DNA of 64,000 bases from assembly GCA_018296165.2 (NCBI GenBank), contig JACKQL020000014.1, positions 682,001 to 746,000 on the forward strand, given 5' to 3'. Shown here piece by piece: positions 48,374 through 61,087 of the stretch. Source of the DNA: Termitomyces sp. T153 (lineage: Eukaryota > Basidiomycota > Agaricomycetes > Agaricales > Lyophyllaceae). The position numbers were made by a program, and so were the translations under genes. The notes beneath the pieces were generated by a model. It made no database searches. It had not been told where the DNA came from and worked only from the letters and a program-made list of their open reading frames with translations. Positions within the stretch are counted from its first letter, which is position 1; every line of letters begins with the position of its first letter.

Positions 48374-49199
48374 AGTATGGTCAACACTTTTAGCAATGTC
48401 AAGACCACTATAACAATCATGGACCCCAACACTGGCATGCAGTGCACTATCCCAACCTTTCCATTTGGTAAATCTAAAAGAAACAACTGCCAAAACATTC
48501 ATTTCAAGACTGAAGCACCCCATTGCTTTCATTGCCAAAGGCATTAACAAAGATGATAGTGACATAGTGGTCATTATTGGCTATGACCATTCAACTGGTC
48601 TAGCAACTTGTATAGCTTTTTGTGATTTGGACAAAGATATTGTATTTACCAATTCTAATACACAGACAAACCCCATGCTAGCATACCTTTACACTACTGC
48701 TAGTGACCTTTCTGACTTGTCCCTTCTGCCTCATTCCTATCTTGTTTCTACTGATACATCTAATCTCTTGATTCTTGGACAGACTTTACCCCTTGATACA
48801 AATGATACAAGCACTACCCCCACCTATGTTAACATTCCATTCCCTGCTCAATTTGTTGCTAACAAACCCCCTAAGCAAAAAGGAGTCCAGATAAAGAAGA
48901 AGTACAAACCTGTCACTATGAAAACCAAACTGGTCACCAGTCACATTAGTAAAGACTTTTGGATTGAGCGACAGATTATTGGTGATCCCCTAGCAACAAT
49001 ACCTCCACTCAATCCTAATCTGCCACCACTTGTCCCAACAAAGCGATTCACTAGTGAACAACAAGCAAAACTCATCAAAGACTACAATACAGGCTTTCTA
49101 ACTAGCAACAAAATCAATGTGCTAGTTGACATGGTCACCAAGCAAGAAAAGGCTTTTGCCTGGGAGAATTCCAAATGAGGAAGCTTGCACCCCAACTTC

Positions 49200-50000
49200 T
49201 TCTCACCAGTATGCATACTGACAATACTTCATGTGCCTTGGGTCCAGCACAACTACCCCATACCCCTAGGACTAGAGAAGGAAGTATGCAAGATCATTTG
49301 TGACAAGATTAAGGCTGGCATATATGAACCCTCAAACTCTGCTTACTGCTTGTGATGGTTTTGTGTTCTTAAAAAGAATGGTAAGCTCAGGATTGTGCAC
49401 AGCCTAGAGCCACTAAACTGTGTCACCATTTGCCATTCTGGAGTACCACCTTTTCCAGATCATGTTGCCAAATCTTTTGCTAGATGCATCTGTTGTGCCA
49501 CTCTAGACCTCTACATTGGCTATGATGAGCAACTTATTGACCCCACTTCACATGACTTAATGATATTCCAGACTCCATTTGGCATCCTTTGCTTAGTAAC
49601 CTTGCCAATGGGATGGACTAACTCTGTGCTAATATTTCATGATGACATTACCTTTATATTGCAGCCAGAAATTCCCCATAACATGCTCAGCTTTATTGAT
49701 GATGTTGGTGCTAAAGGACTCAAGGACTGGAAGATCATTAATGGTAAACCTGCCAAGCATCCTGCTAACCCAAATATTTGCCTAGCATTATGGGAGTTCT
49801 TCAAACTTCTTAACAGAATTCTCCAGTGGATGAAGTATTGTAGTGGCACCTTCTTGGGTCACAAGCTAGTTCTATGTGCCCCGACTTTCATTATCCTTGG
49901 CCATGTTTGCACCCCTAGTGGTTGTATCCCTGATGAAAGTTGCTTAGCTCTGATTGAGTACTGGGGCCCTTGCAAGTCACTATCAGAAGTCTGAGCTTTT
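49200..50000 (+). pseudogene. Reverse transcriptase of gypsy element 2
   Basis: Fingers and palm are recognisable: KKNGKLRIVHSLEPLN, the first catalytic Asp in CATLDLYIGYDE, TPFGILCLVTLPMGWTNS, and the second motif FIDD at 49692-49703 with both aspartates retained. Stops at 49353 and 49992 (both TGA) kill translation. Polymerase residues otherwise look sound, so this element died mainly through stops. Confidence 0.9.
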
Positions 50001-50063
50001 CTTGGTACAGTTGGAGTACTTAAGATTTTTGTCCAGAACTTCGCTCACCATGCTAACAACTTA

Positions 50064-50687
50064 ATGAAACTTACTCATGTTGGCATCCCTTTCAAGTTTG
50101 GTCCTAACCAGATAAATGCTCAGTACAACCTCATGAAAGCCTTACAAGATGCTAAACCCCTAGTTCCTATTGACTATGAATTGCCAGACTTGGTCATCTT
50201 AGCAGTTGACACTTCATATATAGCAGTTGGTTATTACCTTTGCCAGTGCACTGGCAACAATTGCAAAGAATGCTGCTACAATTGCTTTGGATTGATCACG
50301 CTTAATAACAGAGAAGCCAGATTCAATCAGCCCAAGTTGGAACTCTACAGCCTTTATCAAGCACTACAAGCTTTGCAAATGTACCTTATTGGCATCAGGA
50401 ACCTCATCATCAAAGTCAATGCTTGCTATATTAAGGGGATGCTTCAGAACCCTGACATCCAGCCTTCTGCCAGCATCAACTGCTGGATTATGGCAATATT
50501 AATGTTTCACTTCAAGCTTGTTCACATCAGAGGAACTTTCCATGGCCCTGATTGTCTCTTGCAATGTCTGCCCCAGCCTGGCAATCTCCTTACTGATGAT
50601 AGCAACAACTCCATTTATGAAGACTGGATTGATTGCCTGCATGGATTCATTCACCAAGTGCAGCTACTGCTACCACTCCTTTGCTAA
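50064..50687 (+). pseudogene. RNase H domain of gypsy element 2
   Basis: The frame carries a VILAVDTSYIAVGYYL block (RNase H first acidic strand), a TLNNREARFNQPKLELYSLY block (family ELYGLF-type), a VNACYIKGML block and an HIRGTFHGPDCLLQ block. It shares the frame of the flanking polymerase and integrase. A TAA at 50685 ends it. Confidence 0.82.
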
Positions 50688-51062
50688 GTCTCTACAGCTT
50701 CCTGTTGCCTACCTCCTCTGGTCAATTTCCAGCCTCTACAACCCTTAGCAACTTTTGTAAGTGAAAATAGTAATGCTCTATGACTAGCAAGCAGCAATGA
50801 CATTCAGCCTCTCTGAGATGACAGCACAACCACCTATAGTGACATACCCCGCAGTGCTAAAGCTATTGCCAGTGATGCTCATGTACTTCTAGTTGAGAAG
50901 TGGCTTCACAATCTCATCAGACCTGAAGGCCTTAGCAACAACAATTATGCCACATTTGTTTGCTACGCCTCCATATTCTTCATCACAGGAGACAAACTTT
51001 GGTGAAGAAGCTGAAACAGCACTCACAAGCTGTTTGTTCCCACCACTAGTTGCTTACAAGTC

Positions 51063-52196
51063 TTGAAAGCCATGCATGATGATTTGGGACATAGAGGCCT
51101 CTTTGCTACCTGCTCTGCCCTTCTAGAACAGTTTTGGTGGCCTCAAGTTAGCACTGACATTGTGTGGTATATCTGGACTTGCCACATCTGCCAAGTGCAC
51201 CAGACAACCAAAGTTCTCATTCTGCCAACTATCACTATGCTGGCACTCTTGTTTAGCAAAATATATGTTGACACCATGTTTATGCCACCCTTTAATAAGT
51301 TCAAATATATCATTCAAGGACATTGTTTGCTAACTCATTACCCCAAGTTCCATATGCTTGCCAGAGAGAACACTGAAGCCATTGCCAAATGGTTATATGA
51401 AGATGTCATCTGTTGCTGGGGAGTGCTTAGCAAAATTGTTACTGATAATGGACCTCCTGTCCTGAAGGCAGTTACCTACTTGGTGAAGAAGTACAACTTA
51501 CACCATATTTGGATCTCTGGTTACAATAAGTGCACTAATGGGATAGTCAAACAACCTCACTTCAATGTTTGCCAAGCCCTCTTCAAAGTGGTTGATGGTG
51601 ATCAGTCTAGGTGGAGTACAGCTACTTACTCTGTCTTTTGGTTAGAACATGTTATGGTTTGCAAGTGAATGGGTTGCTCCTCTTACTACATGACAACTGG
51701 CACCCACCTCTTCTTACTAGCTGACATAGTAGAAGTGACATATTTGCAACCACTGCCAAACTTGCTATTATCAACAACTGACCTTATAGTCCACCAAGCA
51801 ATTGATCTTCAATGTCACCAAGAAGACCTCAACCACCTTCACAGTAAGATCCTCAGCACTTGTTGCTTAGCTGCCATTCACTTTAAAGCAGAACATGCTG
51901 CTACAATCCATGACTACAATTTCCAAGCCAGTGACCTTGTACTGATGAGGAACACTAGAATCAAGGTGACACATAACAAGAAAATGAAGCCTTGCTACTT
52001 AGGCCCATTGGTGGTAATTTCTCATAACCATGGCAGCACTTACATCCTTTGCAAACTGGATGGTTCAGTACTGCATTGCCCTGTAGCTGCTTTTGATTGG
52101 TTCTTTATTTTGCTAGAGAACACATACCAGTGCCTAGCAATGCTTTTGACATTGACACCTCACAACTTTGAGAACTTGAACAAACTGACCTTGTAG
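51063..52196 (+). pseudogene. Integrase of gypsy element 2, catalytic Glu changed to Lys
   Basis: Zinc-binding His and Cys pairs (HDDLGHRGL; CHICQVH) precede the core. The catalytic Asps are in YVDTMF (51270) and VTDNGP (51444). The Glu position 35 codons later reads AAA, Lys, at 51549-51551 in NGIVKQPHF. The next codon (CAA) is where the family has Arg; GAA-CGA to AAA-CAA would be two CpG-to-CpA changes. A TGA at 51666 separates the C-terminal domain (DLVLMRNTRIK; MKPCYLGPLVVISHNHGSTY). Confidence 0.9.
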
Positions 52197-53104
52197 ATGA
52201 TGACAATACTGGCAATGCCACCAGCAAAGGAGGAAATTAAAAACATACCCTTTGCTAAGCCCTAGTGACCTTTCTTGACTCTGCATCATTTCTCACTATA
52301 CTTTTTCCTAATTTTCAGAAAAACTGTTAAAAATGCCTTACAAAAAAAATGATGTTTTACTTTACTGTTCCCTTGCTCTCAATGCTGCGCTTAGCTGTTC
52401 CATCACTAGTGCTCAGCATGCTTATAGAGGTTTTTTGCCATGATGACTTACTGAGCATTTTTCTCCAAGTGTTGCTAGCATCAAGTGACAGTTACTAGTG
52501 CATACCACCTTATTAATCTTGCTTTTTCTTGCTTTCTCTCAAAGTCCCTGAAATATGCTGAGTACTATATATTTTTGGGCCCTTTAAGGAGGGCCAGTCT
52601 ATGGTAGACAAGAAAACTATGAAGCCCCTTAAGGGGGCTAGTCTGTGTCCATAATACAAACTAAAGACAGAAATCTATATACAGGAGGCAACTGTTGCTA
52701 AAGGCCAAGGTCAGCATTATCATCAGGCACCTCCACTAAGTTCTCCTCCTTCCAATCCTCCTCCCCAATGTTATTCTCCTCTTGCCAGGCCAGGAAAGCC
52801 TGACAGTCATGCCTATACCCCACTAGAGTCACCAAGGTTTGCTTGGCAATAGCAAACTGTGCCCTTGCTGCTACCAACTCCTCCCTTGCTGCCTCCAGCT
52901 CCCTCTAGAACCTCCATTCCACTCCTGCTGCCCTCTTGTCAAAGTCCAATAGCAACACCACTAGTGTTAGCAGTGTCAGTCAGGCAAGATCCTCACCCAA
53001 CCACTCTAGCTTGTTGTTGCCAACCTGGCACAAAGGTGTGTTGCTCCAGGTCCCTTAGCAAAGTTGTTAGCAAACAAAAGATAGCAAACCAAGGAACTTA
53101 CTCA
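52197..53104. other. 3' flank of gypsy element 2, no LTR delimited
   Basis: The stretch is CpG-depleted and contains a small inverted arrangement of CCCTTTAAGGAGGG and CCCCTTAAGGGGGCTAG at about 52580-52650. I see no gene. Pyrimidine-rich DNA from 52730 leads into the minus-strand Gag-like region. Confidence 0.45.
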
Positions 53105-55200
53105 TCATTGAACCTTGGCCTCCTCTGCACCTTCATCCTCTCCCTTGTCCTCCTTGATGGCAACTGTCACCATCTCAAACTCCTCAAACTCCTCCTTGCC
53201 CTCAACCTCCATGTTACTCACCTCTTGCTCTACCTCAGCAACTGTCATTAAGGGAGTCATTTTCCTCAACCAACATTGGACTTGTTGGGCATTTTTGTGC
53301 CAAAGGCACCTTGTTGTTGCCATCATTGTCACTACTGTTGTTACCATCATCCTCTTCATTGCTCTCCACCACTTCCCTGCTCTTTACCCTAGCAATCCCA
53401 CTACCTCCAATTGCCACCTCCTGAGATGTTGGCAATTTCAAGCTCATATGCTTGACCTTGATGGGCTCCCCCTTTCTCACCAACTCCCTCTGCCACTCCA
53501 CAAAAGCTCTTGCATTCCTTACCAATGCTGTCTTTGCCACTATCCTCTTAGCAAACTTGCCCACATGCTCCTCAATGATCATCCACTGTGCAAACAGCTC
53601 TTCCTGGTGCTGTCACAACAATAGCAAGGCTGGGCCCCTGTTGGGTACCAGCAGCCCTCTGGGTCATTTTTAGCCCAGCAGTTGTCACACTAAAAAGTTG
53701 TTAGCAACTATGTAAGCAACCACTACTAAGACCTTACTGATCCTTATGTGTGCTTGAACTCCTGTCACTTCTTCAGTGACACCATCACCTTCTCCTTGGC
53801 CTTCTTCAGAACCACCCCAGCCACCAGCCCAGTGTCCACCACTATTGAGGCCTTTTGCCAGCAAAGAAGTGTTGCCAAGCACTTGTCAAAAGATGTTTCT
53901 TCAATTTGTTCTTGCAAAAAATAAAATAAAATAAAATAAAATAAAGAAAAAATAAAAAATAAAAATAAAGTTAGCAATTGCTGCCAAGAACTAGTGAAAA
54001 GACAAGGACTTACTTCAATATCTTCTTCATCCTCTTCTTAAGCCTTGCCCTTTCCCTTTTCCATCCCTTTGCTCCTTGGGGTTGTTGCCAACCCTCTAGC
54101 AACACTGCCAGCCACAGCCTTGGAAGTCGAGGGGCTCTCCTCCATAATGTCCCCACAATTTGCCCTCTTCTTGCCCCCACAGCCCTTGCACCATTCCTCC
54201 CCACTCACTACCACTAATCCACCTACTAGGTGCTGGAAGAAGAACTGGTCATTGGGTGATAAATCCTCAAAAAGCTAACATTACCTTAGCAGTGTCACTA
54301 GCACTAGCAACTGCCAAGGCACTTACCATCATTCCTGCCATCAGATTGTCTGTTATATAGGTAAACTGTCAGGGGATGTCTCACTTGTTTCCCCTTCTCC
54401 TCCTCTAGTTCTTGTCAGATTTGCTCCATTAGAGTTTTCCTTTATTCTCCTTCCTTTTCCCTATCTATTGGTCCTAGTTTCAGTCCTCAGGCTGCACCAG
54501 TTCTCTGTCAATAATTCAGACAAGTGTGGCCCTTTGACACTGCCACTGGCTTATGTAACTGCTGACCAATTGCTGACACATCACTTGTGTCTTTCTTCTC
54601 TGTCATACTGTACAGTTGTTTCTCACGCTTCTGAAGCCTCTGAAGCATCACACCTGGCCTAGGAAATCCCCAGACTTGTTCTCTTTGGATTTCCCTTTGC
54701 CAGGTGAGTAGTTATCTCAGTAGGCACTGTACAGTACTGAATAGACTTTGGATTTCCCTTTGCCAGCTGTGTGATTGAGCCCCAGCCTCCAGAGGTCACC
54801 CTTACACAAACCTATTCTTCCCCCTTGTACTGCTCATATAGTTGGCGACACTCCTTCTCAACATTTACCAACTCTGGCTACTCAACCCCACTCCCCATGG
54901 TCTTGAACCACTGCAACCAAGTTTGGAAGATGGCAGTACCACCAAATGAGGGTCCTTTGCCAACAACACACAGGCCAAGGCAAGCAGACAATCAACCCGA
55001 TCAAGGAAGGTGCAGGCCATGGTGATTTTCTTGAATTGGGAGGCCAGATCAGACATAGTATAGCAATAAGATTGGGATAGAAGGGGAAATAAGATGAAAG
55101 GAGGATAGGTTGACAAAGTTCAAGCAAAACTGCCAGTTCTTTTATTCTAATCTCTCTGGGGACACAGACCAAGCAAGCAATCATGGGACTTTAGGATTGA
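53105..55200 (-). pseudogene. Minus-strand Gag-like region of a B-family element
   Basis: Reading leftward from the inverted B-LTR, fragments occur in order: a helical MSDLASQFKKI stretch (about 55055), an EEWCKGCGGKKRANC stretch with a Cys cluster (about 54200), and FVEWQRELVRKGEPIK with an acidic linker (53582-53235). A basic KGKGKA-type stretch lies between. No protease or polymerase is seen before gypsy element 2 begins. The position just inside a B-LTR and the basic/Cys content suggest Gag, but this is inference. Confidence 0.45.
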
Positions 55201-55234
55201 CTAAGGGCAGTCAAGATTTCAGTATAGGGGAGGA

Positions 55235-56320
55235 TGATAAGACCCAGTTGTTGCTGAGCACCATTTTTGGCATTTTGTACTTAGCAGCAGCTGACTATTT
55301 TAATTTGGTATAAGTCATAACACTCAGCACGTGGGGCCTAGCCTAAGGTCTGGACTGACATAGCCCTCACACAGGACCTTAGCAACCATGAGACTTATTA
55401 ATCACAAGGAATATCATGTGGAGTCTGGACTTTGGGTCTAGAACAGTAAGGCCAAGACCTTTCCTAGTGACAATTATTAGCAACTCTAGCAACCACTTGG
55501 CAACAAAACAGATTTCTTTCCTTATATATGGACATATTGCCAGATGTGTACCTTTTTTCTTACTTATCATTTCTCTTGTCAAGCTTACCAACATACTTGA
55601 ACAGCATCTACACTTCAGAGACTTTGCTTATAATTTTCACTTAGTTACAGATTGATGCCTCATATGAACCATAAACATCTTGGCAGATGCTGTTGCTAGT
55701 GGTGACTATTTGCTTACTTTCTCATACTATACCTTTGAACAGTATAAATACTGCCTGTACATAGACACTACAAAAACTAACTCCCCTTGAATTGAACCCA
55801 TCCATCTCTAAGCCTATTAGCTTGAGATTTCACTCTGCTTCTACCTTTACTCTATTCCCTCACTTGCTGTTGACAATGACTTAGCAACAAGTCTTACCAA
55901 CTTTGACCCCAACCTAGTGTGGTACCAACTGGGAGTGCCCTTTGTATTATCTTGACTTAGCAATGTTGGTGACTGTGGCTAGTGACTAGTTTACATTCAT
56001 CCCTTGTTCAGTCTCCTTATCACTATCCTTCCCCTTTCTATTCTCCTCCCTAACTCCTCTACCACCATTAAAAGTTTGCTTTGTCTTAGCAATGCTTTTT
56101 GTCTCCATCCATTTTTCTTCCTGTCACTAGTGACTTAGGCTAGTGATAGCAACCATTTTAACTTCACCTTTCAACACAGCACTTGCTCTTGTTCTCTGGG
56201 ATGGTTACTGACTTGCCCTCAACTATTAACTTCCTACTGCCAGCTACCCTATCTAGTGACTAGTGTTGGGTTCTCTTTTTAGGTTTCCTGCATGGCACTA
56301 GGTGGCATAGGAGCACATCA
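55235..56320 (-). mobile_element. B-family LTR, inverted copy 3
   Basis: Bounded by TGATAAGACCC at 55235 and GGAGCACATCA at 56320, this is the reverse complement of the B copies at 25172 and 26986. It again carries many TAGTGAC/GTCACTA motifs. It directly abuts an inverted A-family LTR at 56321, as the plus-strand B copy abuts A sequence at 26985. Confidence 0.82.
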
Positions 56321-57209
56321 CCAGAGTTTGATGGGGGATCAATGGAGGTTGATAGCTTTTGGAGCTGAGCAAATAGCAAGGTCTGGAGTTAGTTTAAAGA
56401 GTGTTTGAGTTCATAATCATAAGTGCAGAGTTTGTAAAGGCATTAAAGTTGAAAGGACTTAAGCACAGTAATGGAAATGGAGTCAGACAAGATGAGATGA
56501 GATTGAGACAGGAATGAAAATAAATTTGGGCAGAGATACAAAATGATAATGAGAACAATAATGGAAATAGAGACAAGACAAGACTGGGAAACTGAGATAA
56601 GACTGGGAGACTGAGATAAGACCAGGAGACTGAGAGAAAGGGAAATGTAACACAGAACACAAAGCATAAGACAGAAACAATCAGAAACACATCAGGTAAG
56701 GCAGGTAGGTAATATCAAGACTAGAGTATGAGGAGCTACTCTATGACTTATATACTGACTACTAGAGGGCTCCAGGGGACAGCAGGTGTGGCAGCAGGGC
56801 TTGATGGAGTTGCGCAGAGTCAACAGGTGTTGGTTGTGATCAGGGGACAGGCTGCAGTGATATTTTGATGGGATCGGTTAATAATGTGGGCTGTTCTGGA
56901 GTTTTTGTGATGCTCTGGGGTTGGTCAGGCTGACTAGGGGGAGGAGTTGGTGATGTGCAGTGGAGTCAGGAATAATAGGAGAGGATCCCAGGGGCTCAGA
57001 AGAGTCAAGGAAAGCATTGATGGCTGCAGAGAAGGCATTGGAGTTAGCCAGGGGGCCATTGGGGTTTGCCAGAGAAGTGTCAGAGTTATATGGGGTGGGT
57101 GCTGAGGGTGTACAATGGTTGGGGGAGTTCAACAGGGCATTGGGGGGAACTCCAGGGAAGCAAGTGGGTTGGTAACAATGTTCAGGGGTCCAGGGAGTGG
57201 GTCATGATA
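56321..57209 (-). mobile_element. A-family LTR, inverted, truncated at both ends
   Basis: The reverse strand starts at CATGACCC (57209), lacks the first few bases of the LTR, and runs through the Ser/Asn/Pro stretch, AGTCAGTATATAAGTCAT and the TC-rich repeats until the B copy at 56320. The left neighbour in reading order is the C-terminus of the Plavaka-like transposase, which runs into the LTR. Confidence 0.8.
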
Positions 57210-60200
57210 ATGTGTAGTGCAATGTCCAATGCTACCTCCAGTAAATTGAACAAAGATGTCTCTGTCAACAAACCTAGAGCTTCTAATAAGTTACATGTAA
57301 GAAGAAGAATACAACCCACTTACATTCCAACATTTTACCTTTCATAGTCTGCATTTCCTTTATTTGTACATTGACCCACTGATGGTCCCAGCAAGTCCTG
57401 TGTATGAGGTCCAGTAAAGCATGGAATAAGGTGGACTGCTTGCAAGACATCAGCTGGATTGATAAAACCAAAGGCATCATCTCCATCCATGAAGCCCACT
57501 TGATGGCAGCACTTGGCAGAAAATCCAGAGTTTGCATCATAGTCAAGTCCATACCACCAACCCCATAGGAATTCCATTTACCAAAAGTCTTGACCACTCC
57601 CTTTAAGCTGTACTATAGCATGAAATTTTCAAAATTCTGAAGTACCAGTAAGGATGAGAATCATCATCTGCAAGGACCATTACATCAGACTGTCATTATG
57701 GATTGATAGTGTCCTGATCCTGCTGATTGTCATAAGTTGTATAGTTGACATGTAAAGTTTTGTGTTCATATATTATACCATCTCTGATAATGAGGTTTCC
57801 ACAGTGGTCATCAGTGATTTCAGTGTTAGAGGGCAAAAAGCATGTTAGAAGGTGATCATTGAGTTTTGATCAATAGTTTTAATAATTTATAAAATTTGAA
57901 CATAAATTGATGGACTAATGATTTTCACCTTTACTGCTGAATCATTAGCATGATCTCTTATCCATTTCAACAAATTCAATGGAGTCTGCTTAGTTTTAGA
58001 AATGTAGTGATGTTCCTCTGGATCAGTGGTTGGTAACTTTTCATCTTCAACAGTTTCCTGAATAGCATGTTGCATTGCTCTAGCTCATACTCCATGTTGT
58101 TCATGTTGGGCAATCTGTGCTTCAAATTGATTCTTGTTGGTTTGAGCATAAAAGGCCTTGACACATTTGCATTCTTGTTCTCCCTACCATGATTAAATTA
58201 GATCAAGAATGAACAGGTAGTCAACAACTTACAATTTGAGTTGAATATGAATCAGTGGCGCCAAAGTGTTGTATTGAGTAAGGATAATGCACAATTGAAT
58301 GAATCTTTGGAGTATCAATGGTAAAGTTCCTCTTTTTATGTGAGGTCTTGCTTGTTTCAGCCTGTGCCTTAGATTTAGAGGAGTCCATTTTTCCTGCTTT
58401 TTTTGCTGCTGCAGCTGCCTTTTGTCATGATAATGCTTCAGCCTCTTTAGGTGTCTCTTTTGTATCAAAGCATGGGCATACTTTAGAGAAAAACACATGG
58501 AGGTGTTGAGTAAAACTAGCTGTGAGTCCACAAAATACCATGAGAGACCAGTCTGTATGTAGGCACATTTTTGCAGATGCATGCCAAGCAGCCATGACAA
58601 ATAGCAAGTCCTGAACTCTTCTGTCAATTACTGGGCTTGTTTTTTGAAATAGACCTTCAAAGCATAGACCTGCATTCTGTACAGACAATTATAAGCCTTG
58701 AAAGCATTTGATATCAATATAAAGCTATACCTGAAGAAGATCTTCAAAGTTTCTTGCTTCAAAGTTCTGCATTGCTGAAACATCATTGCAAAATTTCCAG
58801 ATAGTTGAGCATCCAAATGGTAAGATTTGATGGTATCTAGTATATGCTTCAAAGACCCAATCCACTCAGAAAACTGAAAACATACCTATGATCCAACTCT
58901 GCAACAGAGTTGGGACCATATGTATGCAGCATTTGAATCAAATGTTCAAAGACACTTCTCCATACACCAAGTTCAAATTCATGCATAGGATCATGGACAA
59001 AAAGATCAAAATAGTTGTAGTCATTGGGCAATAGAAGTTGAGAAAAAGCATTCTGATCAAAAATTATAACCCAATTAATATAGGAGGTGAAAAAACCTTA
59101 CTTCAATTGGTACCAAAGATTGACCTAATATATGGTCAATTTTCTGTCCTGTAGCAGCAACTCCTTTTTGAGAAATGAGTTTCCTAGCTTTAAGAATATT
59201 AGCAGTATGCTTTCTACTATCAGTTCAGAACTTTTGTGACCAGATCATATCATGAAGTTTTGTCCCAATATGTAAGACCTGCAATTTCATAATCTGGCAT
59301 GTTGCACACAGGTATTTGCCCATTTGCTTGATGCCAGTCAGCAGTACTCTAAAACAACAGCTTAGAAAGAACCTTGAACAAAACCAGTATATATTTTACC
59401 TTTCCTTGTAATCTGCAGAATAACAAAAAAAGCAAGGATATAGCCTTCACAAAACCTCATCACCACACTTCACAACAATGCCTTCTTTGTAGATTTGCTT
59501 GAACTCATCAGTGAGCACAGATTTCCAAACAGCTTGGATCAATTCTTGTCTGAGATGAGTTGGAATACCAGGAGTTGGAATTGCATGATAAATTTCTTTG
59601 TACCAATCCTTGACAATGTCAGGTAGCTGTAGTATCAATAAGTTTACTGTGATTTGTTATATTATAAATATAGACACATACTGAAGGAAGATAGGCAAGG
59701 TGATGTGCAGAAAAGCTGTTGACCTTGTTGTGGACATATTTGGAAAGATTTCCAAACCACAGATATAGTGGCCAAAGTGATGCTGTTCCAAAGTTTGCAA
59801 GATATGTTGAATCAGAATAGAACATGAGGGAGAACAACTCTTTCAAAATTGCAGCCTTCAACTGGAGTAATAGTTTCTTCAAGTTCCAAAAATGCATCTG
59901 AGTTGTATACCTCCCCATAAACAGGTTGTTCTGGTTCATTCTCAGAAGGTTTCTAATACTGCTGAAATCCATGCCAGTGAAACTGTTTATCTGCAAAGTC
60001 CATAGCTGCTGACTTGATGACTTCTATAAGATCTCAATGGTAGAAGTCAATTTGGATTTTAGGTGCATGATTTTCTGATTTATATGCCTTGCAAGTGAAT
60101 GGAAGAGGGAGGAAGACTAAAGACTTTTTCCATACATCACTTGATAACCATGGAAGAGACTCAGAAGTTCCAGAGATCTGATCTGCTGATTGATCACCCA

Positions 60201-61087
60201 AATGCCTGTTTTCTTGAACTGCACTAAAGCCTTCAAGATCTTCATGTCAAAAATCAGGTGCTAATAACACAGTGTGAACTAGACAATCAAGAGCTCCAAG
60301 AGTGAGGTTCTTCAATGAATAATACCAAGTCATGAGCCAAAAGACAGTTGCATTAAGAAAGGGATGGAAGAAGCTCTGTTTGATACCTGGAGGAGACTGA
60401 TCAACAACTTCTTGAGCAGTTGGACCAAAGCCAGCAAGTGGAGAAGCTAATTCATTTGCACCAGTCTCTTGTACAAAAGTTGGTGCATCAGCAACATGAT
60501 GTATAGTAAGTTCTTGATCAGGATCTTGAGATGGAAGAACTGTGTAGCAACAAAATAAACCCACTTCATTGGGCTCAGTTTCAATCAATGTGGGTGGAGG
60601 TGGAGTTGGCAATCTGTGGGATTCAGACTGCTCTGTACAATGGTGCTTGCTCTCACACCTCTGCCAATTCTTGGTACTGCTTGTTGAACTGGCATAGAAG
60701 ATGTGAATCAGAAAGTAAGAAATCCACAAGATGTTGTGGAGGTCTACAAGAGCATTTCTCAAATGGAGCCTGTGCAGTTTCCATTTCTGTATCAAGAATA
60801 TCTGGGGCTAGCAAAATATCTGGCTCAAAGAGTGGCTCTGACCCAGATGAAAATTCTGGAACTGTGTTTCTTGATACACTTGGCTATGAAAATGATATAA
60901 GTAATTTGTAATCTAGTCTAGATTAAATCTTAATATTTACAGCTGAAGGTTGTTGAACAGCAGGCTGAGTATGATTTGCTTGTTAGCCAATCATAATAGT
61001 CTGTTTTCTCTTGGTGCAACAAGACTGGTGATTTGTGACACTGCAAAGGTCTGCACAGGCCTTCTGGCAAAACATGCACTTAAACAT
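57210..61087 (-). pseudogene. Decayed Plavaka-like DNA transposase
   Basis: Reading leftward from an ATG at 61087: a Cys2-His-Cys motif (CMFCQKACADLCSVTNHQSC), then CSCRPPQHLVDFL, NEVGLFCCYTVLPSQDPDQE, FFHPFLNATVFWLMTWYYS, DSTYLANFGTASLWPLYLWF with GNLSKYVHNK, HDPMHEFELGVWRSVFEHLI, and near the end the GLDYDANSGFSA and VGFMDGDDAFGF blocks, then FVDRDIFVQFTGGSIGH. This block order matches the Plavaka/KDZ-related transposases abundant in Agaricomycetes (family recalled, not searched). Frames are broken throughout by stops and shifts. The C-terminus ends within an A-family LTR at 57209. Terminal inverted repeats of the element were not found. Confidence 0.8.

Larger units (their letters stand above)
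47180..52196 (+). mobile_element. Ty3/gypsy retrotransposon, element 2 (decayed by TGA stops)
   Basis: Gag tail, aspartic protease, reverse transcriptase, RNase H, integrase core and integrase C-terminal domain follow in Ty3/gypsy order. From 48465 to 52196 the pol region lies in one reading frame for 3.7 kb, with no frameshift. Nine internal stops interrupt it: eight TGA (49176, 49353, 49992, 50781, 50814, 51003, 51012, 51666) and one TAA (50685). CpG is nearly absent. This is a different subfamily from element 1, judged by the protease, polymerase and integrase wording. No LTRs were delimited. Confidence 0.92.

Noticed and set aside
53115..53673. Plus-strand Ser/Pro/Leu-rich ORF of 169 codons
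   Set aside because: It is antisense to the minus-strand acidic Gag-like stretch in pyrimidine-rich DNA and shows no domain.
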